Below, piece by piece: positions 43,561-52,839 of a DNA stretch of 64,000 nucleotides. Positions within the stretch are counted from its first letter, which is position 1, and each line of letters starts with the position of its first letter. Below the pieces are notes generated by a model. The model worked only from the letters and a program-made list of their open reading frames with translations, had not been told where the DNA came from and made no database searches. The stretch is from NCBI RefSeq assembly GCF_019263805.1, contig NZ_CP079195.1, positions 251,501 to 315,500 on the forward strand. Direction: 5' to 3'. Made by a program: the position numbers and the translations under genes. This stretch comes from Polaribacter sp. NJDZ03 (GTDB lineage Bacteria > Bacteroidota > Bacteroidia > Flavobacteriales > Flavobacteriaceae).

Positions 43561-44427
43561 ATGAAAAAATTTATTATTCCTGTTGTAGCAATTTCTTTGT
43601 TAGCAACATCTTGTGTTTCTAAAAAAAAGTATGTTACTTTAGAAAACCAGTATATTAATACAAAAGGAAATCTTCAAAAAACTACTTTAGAAAAAGAAGC
43701 ATTAGAGGGGAAATTTGCTAAAATTGAGAATAGAGTAGCGGATTATAATGAAAAAATTAATTCTTTAAAAAGTGATAATTCTAGTTTACAAGATGCGAAT
43801 GATGTAAAGTTAGACATGGTTGGTAAAACAGCAGTTATCTCTAATAAAACGAGAGAGAGAATGAGAGCAACTTTATCTAAAGTAGATCCAACATTACTTT
43901 CTGGTGCAAAAACATTAAAAGATTCTTTAAACCTTGCTATTGCTTATAACTTAAAGAATAAAATTAGTACTTCTGATTTATCAGATTCTGATGATTTAAA
44001 TATTGATATAGATCAAACTGTAGTTATGATTTCTGTTTCGGATAAATTATTATTCAACACAGCAAGTTATAAGGTAAAAAGTGGTGCTTATAATTTAATT
44101 GAAAAATTAGCAGCAGTTATAAAATCTGAACCAAGTATGGATGTTATGATTGAAGGACATACAGATTCTAGAACGATTAACAATGTAACTGTACAAGACA
44201 ATTGGGATTTAAGTGTAAAAAGAGCAACATCTATTGTACGTCTTTTAGAAAGTAAATATAATATTGAGGGGAGTAGATTGATTGCTGCAGGTAGAGGTTC
44301 TACTATGCCTTTAGTAGAAAATACTACAAATGCTAATAGAGCAAAAAACAGAAGAACTAGAATTGTAATTTTACCAAATTTAGATAAATTCTTTGCTTTA
44401 CTTGCAGATGATCAACTTTCTGAATAA
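43561..44427 (+). CDS. OmpA-family peptidoglycan-binding lipoprotein
   Basis: The 288-residue lipoprotein has lipobox LATSC (Cys18), a coiled-coil segment (about 25-80, with KINSLKSDNSSLQDAND), and a C-terminal OmpA domain: LLFNTASYKVKSGAY, MIEGHTDSRTINN, NWDLSVKRATSIVRLL and NRAKNRRTRIVI. The Asp and Arg that bind diaminopimelate are present. It probably tethers the outer membrane to peptidoglycan. Confidence 0.92.
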   Translation: MKKFIIPVVAISLLATSCVSKKKYVTLENQYINTKGNLQKTTLEKEALEGKFAKIENRVADYNEKINSLKSDNSSLQDANDVKLDMVGKTAVISNKTRERMRATLSKVDPTLLSGAKTLKDSLNLAIAYNLKNKISTSDLSDSDDLNIDIDQTVVMISVSDKLLFNTASYKVKSGAYNLIEKLAAVIKSEPSMDVMIEGHTDSRTINNVTVQDNWDLSVKRATSIVRLLESKYNIEGSRLIAAGRGSTMPLVENTTNANRAKNRRTRIVILPNLDKFFALLADDQLSE

Positions 44428-44486
44428 TAAAAATTGTATGAAAAAGGAAGAGTTTAGGAAAAGGAAGAGTGCAGTATTAAAAAGTG

Positions 44487-44512
44487 AAAAGCTCCTTGTT
44501 AAAGGAGCTTTT
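44487..44512. terminator. Terminator after the OmpA gene
   Basis: AAAAGCTCCTT (44487-44497) and AAGGAGCTTTT (44502-44512) form an 11-bp stem with loop GTTA, followed by T. A direct repeat AAAAGGAAGAGT lies just before it. Confidence 0.85.
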
Positions 44513-44604
44513 TTTATGTAATAAATAATCTACTTTTGTTGGTAGATAATAAAAAAAGAGCCCTTTAGATTTATAAAACTTAAAGAAGCTTTTATCATTT
44601 TATT

Positions 44605-45594
44605 TTACGCTAAAATGGAATTAATTCTAGTCAGTTCCTCATCAGAAAAAACAGTATTTTCAGTAGCTTTTACACTGTCTAAAATTTGTTCGGTTTTACT
44701 AGCCCCAATTAGAACAGATGTAATTCTATCATCTTTTAAAATCCAAGAAATTGCCATTTGTGCTAAATTCTGATTTCTGCTTTTAGCAACTTCATTTAAG
44801 GCTTTAATTTTTGGAAGCATTTCCATCACTTTATCTGTTTTTAAATAGCGTCCATCTTTTACAGCTCTTGAATCTTTTGGCAATCCGTTAATATATTTAT
44901 CCGTTAACATTCCTTGTGCTAATGGAGAAAAGCAAATGGCTCCAACTCCAGAATTTCCTAATAAACCTAAAAGTCCATCTTCTATCCAACGGTCAAATAA
45001 ACTATATCTTGGTTGGTGAATTAAACATGGAGTTCCTAAGTCTTTTAATATTTTAAAGGCTTTTTCTGCTTCTTTAGGTTTGTAATTAGATAAGCCAACA
45101 TACAACGCTTTACCTTGTCTTACAATTAAATCTAAAGCTCCCATAGTTTCTTCTAATGGTGTATCTGGATCTGGTCTATGATGATAAAATATATCAACAT
45201 ACTCTAAATTCATTCTTAGTAGACTTTGGTCTAAACTAGAAATTAAATATTTTTTAGAACCAAAATTCCCATAAGGACCTTCCCACATATCATAACCAGC
45301 CTTTGATGAAATAATCAATTCATCTCTGTACTTTTTGAAATCTTTTTTTAAGGTTTTTCCAAAAGTTTTTTCAGCAGAACCATAAGGAGGTCCGTAGTTG
45401 TTGGCCAAATCAAAATGCGTAATTCCGTTATCGAACGCACATTTTAATAAATTTCTGGCATTGTCAAAATCGTCATTTTTACCAAAGTTATGCCATAAAC
45501 CTAAAGAAAGTTCAGGTAACAGCAAACCGCTATTTCCTGTTCTTCTATAGTTCATTTTATTGTACCTCTCTGAATCTGCTTTGTATTTTGCCAT
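44605..45594 (-). CDS. Aldo/keto reductase, YghZ-like
   Basis: The 329-residue (beta/alpha)8 NADPH reductase has YRRTGNSGLLLPELSLGLW, FDLANNYGPPYGSAE (catalytic Asp-Tyr), IISSKAGY (Lys), IFYHHRPD (His) and the NADPH site SVLIGASKTEQI. Closest known type is E. coli YghZ (L-glyceraldehyde 3-phosphate reductase), Kv-beta-related. The physiological substrate here is unknown. Confidence 0.92.
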   Translation of the reverse strand: MAKYKADSERYNKMNYRRTGNSGLLLPELSLGLWHNFGKNDDFDNARNLLKCAFDNGITHFDLANNYGPPYGSAEKTFGKTLKKDFKKYRDELIISSKAGYDMWEGPYGNFGSKKYLISSLDQSLLRMNLEYVDIFYHHRPDPDTPLEETMGALDLIVRQGKALYVGLSNYKPKEAEKAFKILKDLGTPCLIHQPRYSLFDRWIEDGLLGLLGNSGVGAICFSPLAQGMLTDKYINGLPKDSRAVKDGRYLKTDKVMEMLPKIKALNEVAKSRNQNLAQMAISWILKDDRITSVLIGASKTEQILDSVKATENTVFSDEELTRINSILA

Positions 45595-45637
45595 GATTAT
45601 TAATATTTAGGGTCGAATTCTATTTTCAAAGTAACAA

Positions 45638-45667
45638 AAAAGCAACGATTTTACAATCATTGCTTTT
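45638..45667 (-). terminator. Terminator of the FAD/Fe-S oxidoreductase gene
   Basis: AAAAGCAACGATT (45638-45650) and AATCATTGCTTTT (45655-45667) pair with one mismatch. On the minus strand the stem is followed by T6. Confidence 0.7.
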
Positions 45668-45776
45668 CATATATTTCCGTTATATATCTTTTAAATTTTA
45701 CTTAATTACCTTGGGTCTTCTTTTTATGTTTTCTAATATCAAATGAATTTTATAATGTCGTAAAACAATTAAAATT

Positions 45777-45963
45777 CAAAATGTCCTCCTGAGCTTGTCG
45801 AAGGATATTCAGTTGTTAAAAAGAAGTATTCGATAAAGCTTGTATTGAGCAAAGTATAAATAATAATATAACTGATTACTAGTTATTTATACAAATATAA
45901 CGAATTCAATTTGTAATACTTAAACCGGCTTTTTTACTGCAAACGGCCACTGAAAACTGAATA
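45777..45963. other. Intergenic region with fragments of dispersed repeats
   Basis: The spacer upstream of the aldo/keto reductase has TGTCCTCCTGAGCTTGTCGA and GAAGGATATTCAG, a common flavobacterial REP-like sequence, an AT-rich middle, and ACTGAAAACTGAATACT at 45949-45965, related to the repeat at 4945. No gene is seen. Confidence 0.45.
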
Positions 45964-48861
45964 CTAGATAAGAGCTTCTCTTAATAACGTAACTGGATGT
46001 TTTGCGATGCGTTTTGTACCATCAAAAATTTGATGTCTACAACTTGTTCCTGCAGCAGCAATTTCAGTATCTGAACTACAATTTCTAATTTTTGGAAATA
46101 AGGTATCTTCACCAACTTGCATAGAAACCTTATAATGTTCTTTTTCATAACCAAAAGAACCTGCCATTCCGCAACAACCAGAACTAATAATGGTTACTTT
46201 ATAATTTTCTGGAATATTTAAAATTTGAAAACTAGCTTGCGTGCTAGACAATGCTTTTTGATGACAATGTCCATGTATTTTTAAAGTCTTAGACTCCTTT
46301 GTAAATAAAGAAGTATCAATATTTCCTTTTTCTAATTCTTTGGCTAAGAACTCTTCGAATGTAAAACTATTTTTCGCTATTTTTTCTGCGGATGCTTTAT
46401 CATCAGCTAAACGAATATACTCATCTCTAAATCCTAAAATTGCAGAGGGTTCTATTCCTATTAAAGGAGTTTTATCTGTAACAAGATCTTTAAAAATTGC
46501 AACATTATTATTACAAATGGCTTTTGCTTCTTTTAAAAATCCTTTAGAAATATGACTTCTACCGCTTTCATCATGTTTTACGGTTTTTACTTCGTAGCCT
46601 AATTTCTCTAATACAATAACAGCATCTTGTCCAATTTCTGAATCGTAAAAATTGGTAAATTCATCATTAAATAAATAAACTGCTTTTTTAGATGTTTTTG
46701 GGTGATGTTTCTTTAACCAACTTTCTAAAGTTTGATTCGCTAATTTAGGAACTGAACGTTCTACCGCAACTCCTAAAACCTTTTTAGCTAGTGTAGAATT
46801 GGTAAAAAAGTTAGTGATAGAAGGTGCTATACTTCCTAATTTATTATATTTCGCATTATTTGCAAACATTTTATTTCTAAAAGAATACCCGTTTGTTTCT
46901 TGATATTGATATAAAAACTCTGCTTTCATTGTAGCAATATCTACATTACTTGGGCATTCTGATGCACATGCTTTACAGCTTAAACATAGATCGAAAACTT
47001 GTTTTAATTCTTTATGATTAAATTTATTTGCTTGGTCGGAATTTGTTAAGAATTCACGTAACGTATTTGCTCTTGCTCTTGTGGTGTCTTTTTCGTCTTT
47101 GGTAGCTCTATAACTAGGGCACATGGTTCCGCCAGCTTCTACAGGTTTTCTACAATCTCCGGTACCATTACATTTTTCTGCTAATTTTAGAATTCCTTCA
47201 CTATCAGAAAAATCTTGAATAGTTTTAATTTCTGGTTCTTCTCTATCAATTTCATATCGAAGATTTTTATCCATAGAAAAAGCATCTGTAATTTTTCCTT
47301 GGTTAAAAATATTGTTTGGGTCAAAAGCCTTTTTAACTCGTCTTAATAACTGGTAGTTTTTATCACCAATCATTAAAGGAATAAACTCTGCACGCACAAT
47401 TCCGTCTCCATGTTCACCAGAAAAAGAACCTTTGTATTTTTTTACTAATTCGGCAGTTTCCGTTGTAATTTTTCTGAATAAAACAACGTCTTCCTTTTTC
47501 TTTAAATTCAAAATCGGACGTAAATGCAATTCACCAGCGCCAGCATGTGCATAATAAACTGCGTTTTGCTTATATTTAGCCATAATTTGAGTGAATTCCT
47601 CAATATAATTTGGCAAATCTTCTAAAGCAACTGCAGTATCTTCTATACAAGCAACCGCTTTATTATCGCCAACAATATTACCCAAAGCACCTAAACCAGC
47701 TTTACGTAAATAATGAACTTTAGCAATATCTGCTCCGTACACTTTAGGATGATGATAGCCGAAATTGTTTTTTTCTAAATCGGCAATTAATTTATCTGCT
47801 AAAACCTCTGTTTCTTCAATAGTGTTTGCAGAAACTTCTAGCATTAAAACAGCTTCTGGATCTCCTTTTAAAAAGAAACGACTTTTAGCTAATTCTCTGT
47901 TGTTTTTAGAACAATCTAAAATGGTTTTATCCATTAACTCACAATTATATAAATTGTGATTCATAGCAATTACTGTGGCAATTAAACTTTCATTTACGGT
48001 TTTAAAATGTGTACAAACCATAATGCTTTCTGTAGGAGGAAGCACATCTAATTGCAAGGTAATTGACGTTGAAAAAGCCAAAGTACCTTCACTCCCTGCT
48101 AATAATTTTGCAACGTTTATGGTTGGTGAAGTTCCGCCAAATAAGTCTGACGTTAATAACTCGTCAATCGCATAACCGGTACATCTTCTATGAATACTTT
48201 TTTTAGGAAATTCATTCTTTATTTCTTCTTGATTTTCTGTTATAGAAAGCTCATCAAAAAGACTTTTATATATTTTTCCTTCTTGTGTGTTTTCTTTCGT
48301 TTTTTTAATAAAATCTGCAGCACTAATTTCTTTAAAAATAGCAGTGCTACCATCACTTAAAACAGCATCAATTTCTAAAACTTTATCACGTGTTACTCCA
48401 TATTTTATAGAAGTACTTCCAGAGGAGTTATTACCAACCATTCCACCCATCATACAACGGTTAGAGGTGGAGGTGTTTGGACCAAAAAACAAACCAAATG
48501 GTTTTAAATACACATTTAAAGAATCTCTTACAATACCAGGTTGTAGCGTAATTGTTTTTGCTTTTTCATCAAAAGAAATAATATTGGTAAAATGCTTAGA
48601 AACATCTACTACAAGTCCGTCACCAACACATTGTCCTGCTAAAGAAGTTCCGGCAGTTCTAGGTATTAAAGTAATCTTATTTTTAGTTGCAAAGGCAATT
48701 AGGGTTTTTAAGTCTTTTTCATCCTTTGGAAATGCTACTGCTAATGGAATTTTCCTGTAAACAGAAGCGTCTGTTGCATATAATGTTTTGTGTAACTTAT
48801 CAAAAAGAACATCACCAGAAAGTGAGTTGTTTAAATTATCTAAAGTAGTATTGTCTATCAT
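45964..48861 (-). CDS. FAD-linked oxidase fused to Fe-S/CCG reductase (D-lactate or 2-hydroxyacid dehydrogenase, YdiJ-like)
   Basis: The 965-residue fusion has an N-terminal FAD_binding_4 domain (LIPRTAGTSLAGQC, GMVGNNSSGSTSIKYG), an FAD-oxidase C domain (HAGAGELHLRPIL, FSGEHGDGIVRAEF), two ferredoxin-like motifs (CNGTGDC...CPSY and CLSCKACASECPSNV) and a C-terminal GlpC-like CCG pair (HGHCHQKAL, SSGCCGMAGSFGYE). This matches GlcD-GlpC fusions that oxidise D-lactate, D-2-hydroxyglutarate or similar acids and pass electrons to quinone. Which acid is used is not decidable. Confidence 0.92.
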   Translation of the reverse strand: MIDNTTLDNLNNSLSGDVLFDKLHKTLYATDASVYRKIPLAVAFPKDEKDLKTLIAFATKNKITLIPRTAGTSLAGQCVGDGLVVDVSKHFTNIISFDEKAKTITLQPGIVRDSLNVYLKPFGLFFGPNTSTSNRCMMGGMVGNNSSGSTSIKYGVTRDKVLEIDAVLSDGSTAIFKEISAADFIKKTKENTQEGKIYKSLFDELSITENQEEIKNEFPKKSIHRRCTGYAIDELLTSDLFGGTSPTINVAKLLAGSEGTLAFSTSITLQLDVLPPTESIMVCTHFKTVNESLIATVIAMNHNLYNCELMDKTILDCSKNNRELAKSRFFLKGDPEAVLMLEVSANTIEETEVLADKLIADLEKNNFGYHHPKVYGADIAKVHYLRKAGLGALGNIVGDNKAVACIEDTAVALEDLPNYIEEFTQIMAKYKQNAVYYAHAGAGELHLRPILNLKKKEDVVLFRKITTETAELVKKYKGSFSGEHGDGIVRAEFIPLMIGDKNYQLLRRVKKAFDPNNIFNQGKITDAFSMDKNLRYEIDREEPEIKTIQDFSDSEGILKLAEKCNGTGDCRKPVEAGGTMCPSYRATKDEKDTTRARANTLREFLTNSDQANKFNHKELKQVFDLCLSCKACASECPSNVDIATMKAEFLYQYQETNGYSFRNKMFANNAKYNKLGSIAPSITNFFTNSTLAKKVLGVAVERSVPKLANQTLESWLKKHHPKTSKKAVYLFNDEFTNFYDSEIGQDAVIVLEKLGYEVKTVKHDESGRSHISKGFLKEAKAICNNNVAIFKDLVTDKTPLIGIEPSAILGFRDEYIRLADDKASAEKIAKNSFTFEEFLAKELEKGNIDTSLFTKESKTLKIHGHCHQKALSSTQASFQILNIPENYKVTIISSGCCGMAGSFGYEKEHYKVSMQVGEDTLFPKIRNCSSDTEIAAAGTSCRHQIFDGTKRIAKHPVTLLREALI

Positions 48862-49191
48862 TATTTACTATTAAAAAGTAAGAATAAGAAACAAATATCC
48901 GAATAAAAAATCATTATTTCTATCTCAAAAAACTTCTTTAATTATTTTTATTGATTCTATAAAAAATGGTTAATAAAACTGCTAATTTGAAAGTATAAAA
49001 AAGTGATATTTTAATTTTTTTGCTAATTCTAAGAATAGTAATAATACTAGGTTTTAAAAAGTATCTTTGCAAAATATTATTTAGCAAAAATTTGTATTCA
49101 GATTGCTGCTATTTTTTTCTAATTTTATTATTTAAAATCGTGAATTGTAAATGTTAAGTATCTGCAATTCTATATAATACCACATAAATTA
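48862..49191. other. Intergenic region with a promoter
   Basis: Between divergent genes. TATCTTTG at 49062-49069 is a -7 box for the plus-strand methyltransferase and would give a leader of about 115 bases. No -33 TTG, riboswitch-like fold or small gene is apparent. The rest is AT-rich. Confidence 0.5.
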
Positions 49192-50259
49192 ATGAGTTCA
49201 GCGCTGCAAATAAACAAACCAACACCAATTCACCCTGGTGATGATCTAATAAAATTCGATAGCAATACAGATGTAAGGGAAACGCTTTATGCGATGAGAG
49301 AAGGCAAATCTGTTTTAATTACGGAATTTTATAGCAACGGAATGTTACTTTTAAAAGAGTTGCAAAAACATTTAAAAATCCGTTTGCCAAATAAAACAAT
49401 TAAAGAGCAACATGCATTTCGTGTAGAATATCATACACTTTCTAATCAAATTTTATTACAAATTAAAAATCAAAAAGTGGTGGTAGACAAAGCACCTAAA
49501 ATTGGTTGGTTTTCTAAATTGTATGCAAATAAAAATAATTTTTTATTAACGTTTCCAGAAGTTCAAAGACTAAACAGTGCTTGGCAAAAGTATAATAAGG
49601 GAATTAAAGTGCCTGTTTTAAGAAACAAAGTACATCCTTATTTAGGTACATATTTTCCTACTCGTTTCGATCATTTAACGTTATTTGATAATTGGTTAAA
49701 ACGATACGAAGGACCGAAGAAATCTGCTATAGATGTTGGTATTGGTAGTGGAGTTTTGTCTTTTCAAATGGTGCAACATGGTTTTCAGAAAGTATTTGGT
49801 ACAGATACAAACCCAAATGCAATTTTGGGGTTAAAAGAATTTATGGGAGAGACTAAGTTGTCTCGTAAAATAGAGTTAGAACACGGAAACCTTTTTGCTA
49901 CAATAGAGAAAGAAACCGAATTAATTGTTTTTAATCCACCTTGGTTACCTGCAATTTCTAATGAAGAAAATATAGATGAAGCTGTTTATTATAATAAAAA
50001 CTTGTTTCCTAAGTTTTTTGCAGAAGCAAGTAATAGATTAGCTGAAGATGGAAGGTTAGTGATTTTATTCTCTAATTCTGCTCAAATAAAAAAGCTGACA
50101 AAAGAAAATCCTATTGAAAAAGAATTGGCTAAAGGAGTTCGTTTTAAACTAGAAAAATGTTTAAAGAAAACAATTAAACCTACGGTTGATAAAACAAAAA
50201 GAAACAAAAAAGAAGCTCCTTTAGAAGAAGTACAACTTTGGGTTTTGACTAAAGTTTAG
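49192..50259 (+). CDS. Class I SAM-dependent methyltransferase
   Basis: A 355-residue protein. The N-terminal 160 residues are a separate domain of unknown fold. The Rossmann methyltransferase core follows with AIDVGIGSGVLSFQMV (motif I), FGTDTNPNAIL (motif II) and LIVFNPPWLPA, an NPPW-type motif IV seen in N-methyltransferases of Gln, adenine or guanine. The C terminus is Lys-rich. PrmC/RsmC-like activity is plausible but the target is not determined. Confidence 0.85.
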   Translation: MSSALQINKPTPIHPGDDLIKFDSNTDVRETLYAMREGKSVLITEFYSNGMLLLKELQKHLKIRLPNKTIKEQHAFRVEYHTLSNQILLQIKNQKVVVDKAPKIGWFSKLYANKNNFLLTFPEVQRLNSAWQKYNKGIKVPVLRNKVHPYLGTYFPTRFDHLTLFDNWLKRYEGPKKSAIDVGIGSGVLSFQMVQHGFQKVFGTDTNPNAILGLKEFMGETKLSRKIELEHGNLFATIEKETELIVFNPPWLPAISNEENIDEAVYYNKNLFPKFFAEASNRLAEDGRLVILFSNSAQIKKLTKENPIEKELAKGVRFKLEKCLKKTIKPTVDKTKRNKKEAPLEEVQLWVLTKV

Positions 50260-50347
50260 ATAATTATTTGTAATTTCTGCCAAAGGGAGAAAATTTATTA
50301 CAATCATAATACTTAACTTATCTCTCTAAATTTCGGGAAGTTTATAT

Positions 50348-50389
50348 AAAAATAAAGGATAGCAATTCGTTTTGCTATCCTTTATTTTT
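50348..50389. terminator. Bidirectional terminator with perfect 18-bp stem
   Basis: 50348-50365 and 50372-50389 are exact reverse complements around TTCGTT, with A and T runs at the outer ends. Confidence 0.9.
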
Positions 50390-50422
50390 TGTGATAAATG
50401 TAATATCTGAAAAAGACACAAA

Positions 50423-50478
50423 ATGTTCTCGATACAAAATTTCTGGAAAAGAAGTTTCACTCGAACTGACAGTTCGTG
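50423..50478. repeat. Dispersed TCGA-type repeat, intergenic copy
   Basis: TGTTCTCGATACAAAA (50424-50439) and CACTCGAACTGACAG (50459-50473). Read on the minus strand, both blocks recur in the same order at 57861-57903, inside the HTTM gene. Confidence 0.75.
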
Positions 50479-50552
50479 CTATTGGGTTTAGTGTGGAGTT
50501 GTCACATCAAGTAATTTTGCTTTTTGCAAAATTGTATCTAGATAATTTTAAC

Positions 50553-51728
50553 TTATGAGCTAACACGATTTTTAGAAAAAGTGAATAAACCCAAAATAGG
50601 TCCAATAGCTAACAGCGCAAAAATAACATTAGAATCTGTAATGCTTTTAAAGTTACTTATTAATTGAATGCTAACAATAGTAATGGCAAAACCAATACAA
50701 TTAACAATGGTGAGCGCTGTTCCTTTATTTTCTGAAGCTACATTTTGAGCTACTAAAGTAGAAAATAATGGAGAATCTGCAACAACAACCATTCCCCAGA
50801 AGAGTAAAAAAGCTATAAACAGGTTTTCATTAGCTAGTTGAAACATCAACGGAGAAATAAGGCAACAGATACAAGATAAAAATAAGGCTAAATAAGCAAT
50901 GCTCTTTGGGCCATATTTTTCAGATAAATAACCACCTATTACACAAGATATACTTCCAATTGCAATAATTATAAATGATAATAAAGGGATGTTAAAAGAA
51001 ACATCAGCATGTAAATTCTCATAGATTTTTAAAAGAATGGGCACAAAAGTCCAAAAAGTATAGAGTTCCCACATGTGTCCGAAATAACCAAAAGCAGCTT
51101 TTCGAAACTTTACGTTTTTAAAAATGGAAAAACAGATGGTAATATCTAATTTTTTCCCAGCAGTTCTATAAGGTCCGTTAGGCACAAAAAGTAACATTAA
51201 TAATCCGCCAAAAGCAGCTAAAATAGAGATGGATACTATAATTGTTTTCCATGTATAATCTTGCATTAAATCTTTAAGTAAATGCGGTAAAGCAGTACCT
51301 AAAACCAATGCACCAACTAAATAACCTAAAGATTTACCTAAGCCTTTGTTATAATAATCTGTAGCAATTTTCATCCCTACAGGATAAATTCCTGCTAAGA
51401 AAAACCCGGTTAAAAAACGCATTCCTATTAGTGTTAAAAAAGTTTGATTTTCAAAAATAAGTCTCAAGTTAAAAAACGCGCCTAAAATAGCACAGAAAAA
51501 AAACACTTTAGATGGCGAAAACCGATCTGCAATGGTAAACAAAGCAAATACCAACGTACCCATAATAAAGCCAAATTGCACTGCAGAGGTTAAATAGCCT
51601 AAAGCAATATCACTTAAGTTAAAACTAGTTACTAAATCTGTCATTACTCCATTGCTTGCAAACCATAAAGAGGTGCAACAAAACTGAGAAATAATGATTA
51701 CTGGTAAAATATATTTTGATTTGCTCAT
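50553..51728 (-). CDS. Major facilitator superfamily transporter
   Basis: The 391-residue protein has about 12 membrane segments. A motif-A-like TIADRFSPSKVFF lies after TM2 and MRFLTGFFLAGIYPVGMKIA spans TM4-5, a NarK/NreB-like outline. I start at MSKSKYIL (51728) because the upstream codons overlap the promoter box at 51736-51743. The substrate is unknown. It is divergent from the HMG-CoA-lyase-like gene. Confidence 0.88.
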   Translation of the reverse strand: MSKSKYILPVIIISQFCCTSLWFASNGVMTDLVTSFNLSDIALGYLTSAVQFGFIMGTLVFALFTIADRFSPSKVFFFCAILGAFFNLRLIFENQTFLTLIGMRFLTGFFLAGIYPVGMKIATDYYNKGLGKSLGYLVGALVLGTALPHLLKDLMQDYTWKTIIVSISILAAFGGLLMLLFVPNGPYRTAGKKLDITICFSIFKNVKFRKAAFGYFGHMWELYTFWTFVPILLKIYENLHADVSFNIPLLSFIIIAIGSISCVIGGYLSEKYGPKSIAYLALFLSCICCLISPLMFQLANENLFIAFLLFWGMVVVADSPLFSTLVAQNVASENKGTALTIVNCIGFAITIVSIQLISNFKSITDSNVIFALLAIGPILGLFTFSKNRVSS

Positions 51729-51735
51729 ATAAAAG

Positions 51736-51764
51736 CAAAAGTACAAAAAGCAGGTAATAATCAA
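51736..51764 (-). promoter_or_regulatory. Promoter of the MFS gene
   Basis: On the minus strand TTG (51764-51762), 18 bases, TACTTTTG (51743-51736). Only seven bases separate the box from the ATG at 51728, so the transcript would be leaderless or nearly so. Confidence 0.7.
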
Positions 51765-51776
51765 TTGAAAAATGTT

Positions 51777-51805
51777 TTGCTACTTCATTAGAATTTCTAT
51801 CTTTG
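51777..51805 (+). promoter_or_regulatory. Promoter of the HMG-CoA lyase gene
   Basis: TTG (51777-51779), 18 bases, TATCTTTG (51798-51805). The family-typical ATG at 51812 is six bases further on, which implies a leaderless mRNA. Confidence 0.7.
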
Positions 51806-51811
51806 GTTCTG

Positions 51812-52669
51812 ATGAAAAAAGTAAAAATCATAGAATGTCCGCGTGATGCGATGCAAGGAATAAAAAGCCATTTTATTTCTACAGAACAAAAAGCATTGTA
51901 TATAAACTCTTTATTAAAAGTAGGGTTTGATACGATTGATTTTGGCAGCTTTGTTTCTCCAAAAGCAATTCCGCAAATGCGAGATACTGCCGCTGTTTTA
52001 TCAAAATTAGATTTGTCTAGAACCCAAAGTAAACTGTTAGCCATAATAGCGAATGTAAGAGGAGCAGATGATGCCTCTCAGTTTGAAGAAATTGATTATT
52101 TAGGATATCCATTTTCAATTTCAGAAAACTTTCAAATGCGTAACACGCACAAAACAATAGCAGAATCTATAGAAACCCTAGATGCCATTTTAAATATTGC
52201 AGATAAAAGCAACAAGGAAGTGGTTGCCTATTTATCTATGGGCTTTGGAAATCCGTATGGAGATCCTTGGAATGTGGAAATAGTAGGTGAGTGGACAGAA
52301 AAATTATCTAAAATGGGTGTTAAAATTTTATCTCTTTCAGATACCGTGGGTAGTTCTACGCCAGAAGTAATAGATTATTTATTTTCGAATTTAATTTCTG
52401 CTTATCCAAAAATAGAATTTGGCGCACATTTACATACTACACCAGATAAATGGCACGAAAAAGTAGACGCAGCTTACAAAGCTGGTTGTAACCGTTTTGA
52501 TGGTGCAATTAAAGGCTACGGTGGTTGCCCAATGGCAAAAGATGAATTGACGGGTAATATGCCAACAGAAAAATTATTGAGTTATTTTACAGCTCAAAAA
52601 GCAGATACTAATTTAAAACCAATGAGTTTTGAAAGTGCTTATAACAAAGCATTAGAGACTTTTATTTAA
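51812..52669 (+). CDS. Hydroxymethylglutaryl-CoA lyase family protein
   Basis: The 285-residue TIM-barrel enzyme cleaves HMG-CoA to acetoacetate and acetyl-CoA (leucine degradation). IIECPRDAMQG gives the substrate and metal residues, and VAYLSMGFGNPYGDPW and SLSDTVGSS follow. FGAHLHTTPDKW supplies metal His residues, and FDGAIKGYGGCPMA holds the catalytic Cys loop. The upstream ATG at 51803 lies inside the promoter, so the start is 51812. Confidence 0.9.
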   Translation: MKKVKIIECPRDAMQGIKSHFISTEQKALYINSLLKVGFDTIDFGSFVSPKAIPQMRDTAAVLSKLDLSRTQSKLLAIIANVRGADDASQFEEIDYLGYPFSISENFQMRNTHKTIAESIETLDAILNIADKSNKEVVAYLSMGFGNPYGDPWNVEIVGEWTEKLSKMGVKILSLSDTVGSSTPEVIDYLFSNLISAYPKIEFGAHLHTTPDKWHEKVDAAYKAGCNRFDGAIKGYGGCPMAKDELTGNMPTEKLLSYFTAQKADTNLKPMSFESAYNKALETFI

Positions 52670-52839
52670 GATTTTATTTAAAGTTGAAGTGACTAAAATT
52701 TACATAATCTGAAAGGAGAAAAGTAAAAAATTTCAAGCTAAATCTGTTTTAACTTCTCATCATATCTTAAAAAAATTAAAAGCCTTATATCCGTTTTTAA
52801 AATTAACAGACGCATTACAAAGCTAACAACCCATATATA

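Noticed and set aside
51625..52044. 139-codon minus-strand frame across the divergent promoters
   Set aside because: It covers the start of the HMG-CoA lyase gene and both promoters, and has no family likeness.
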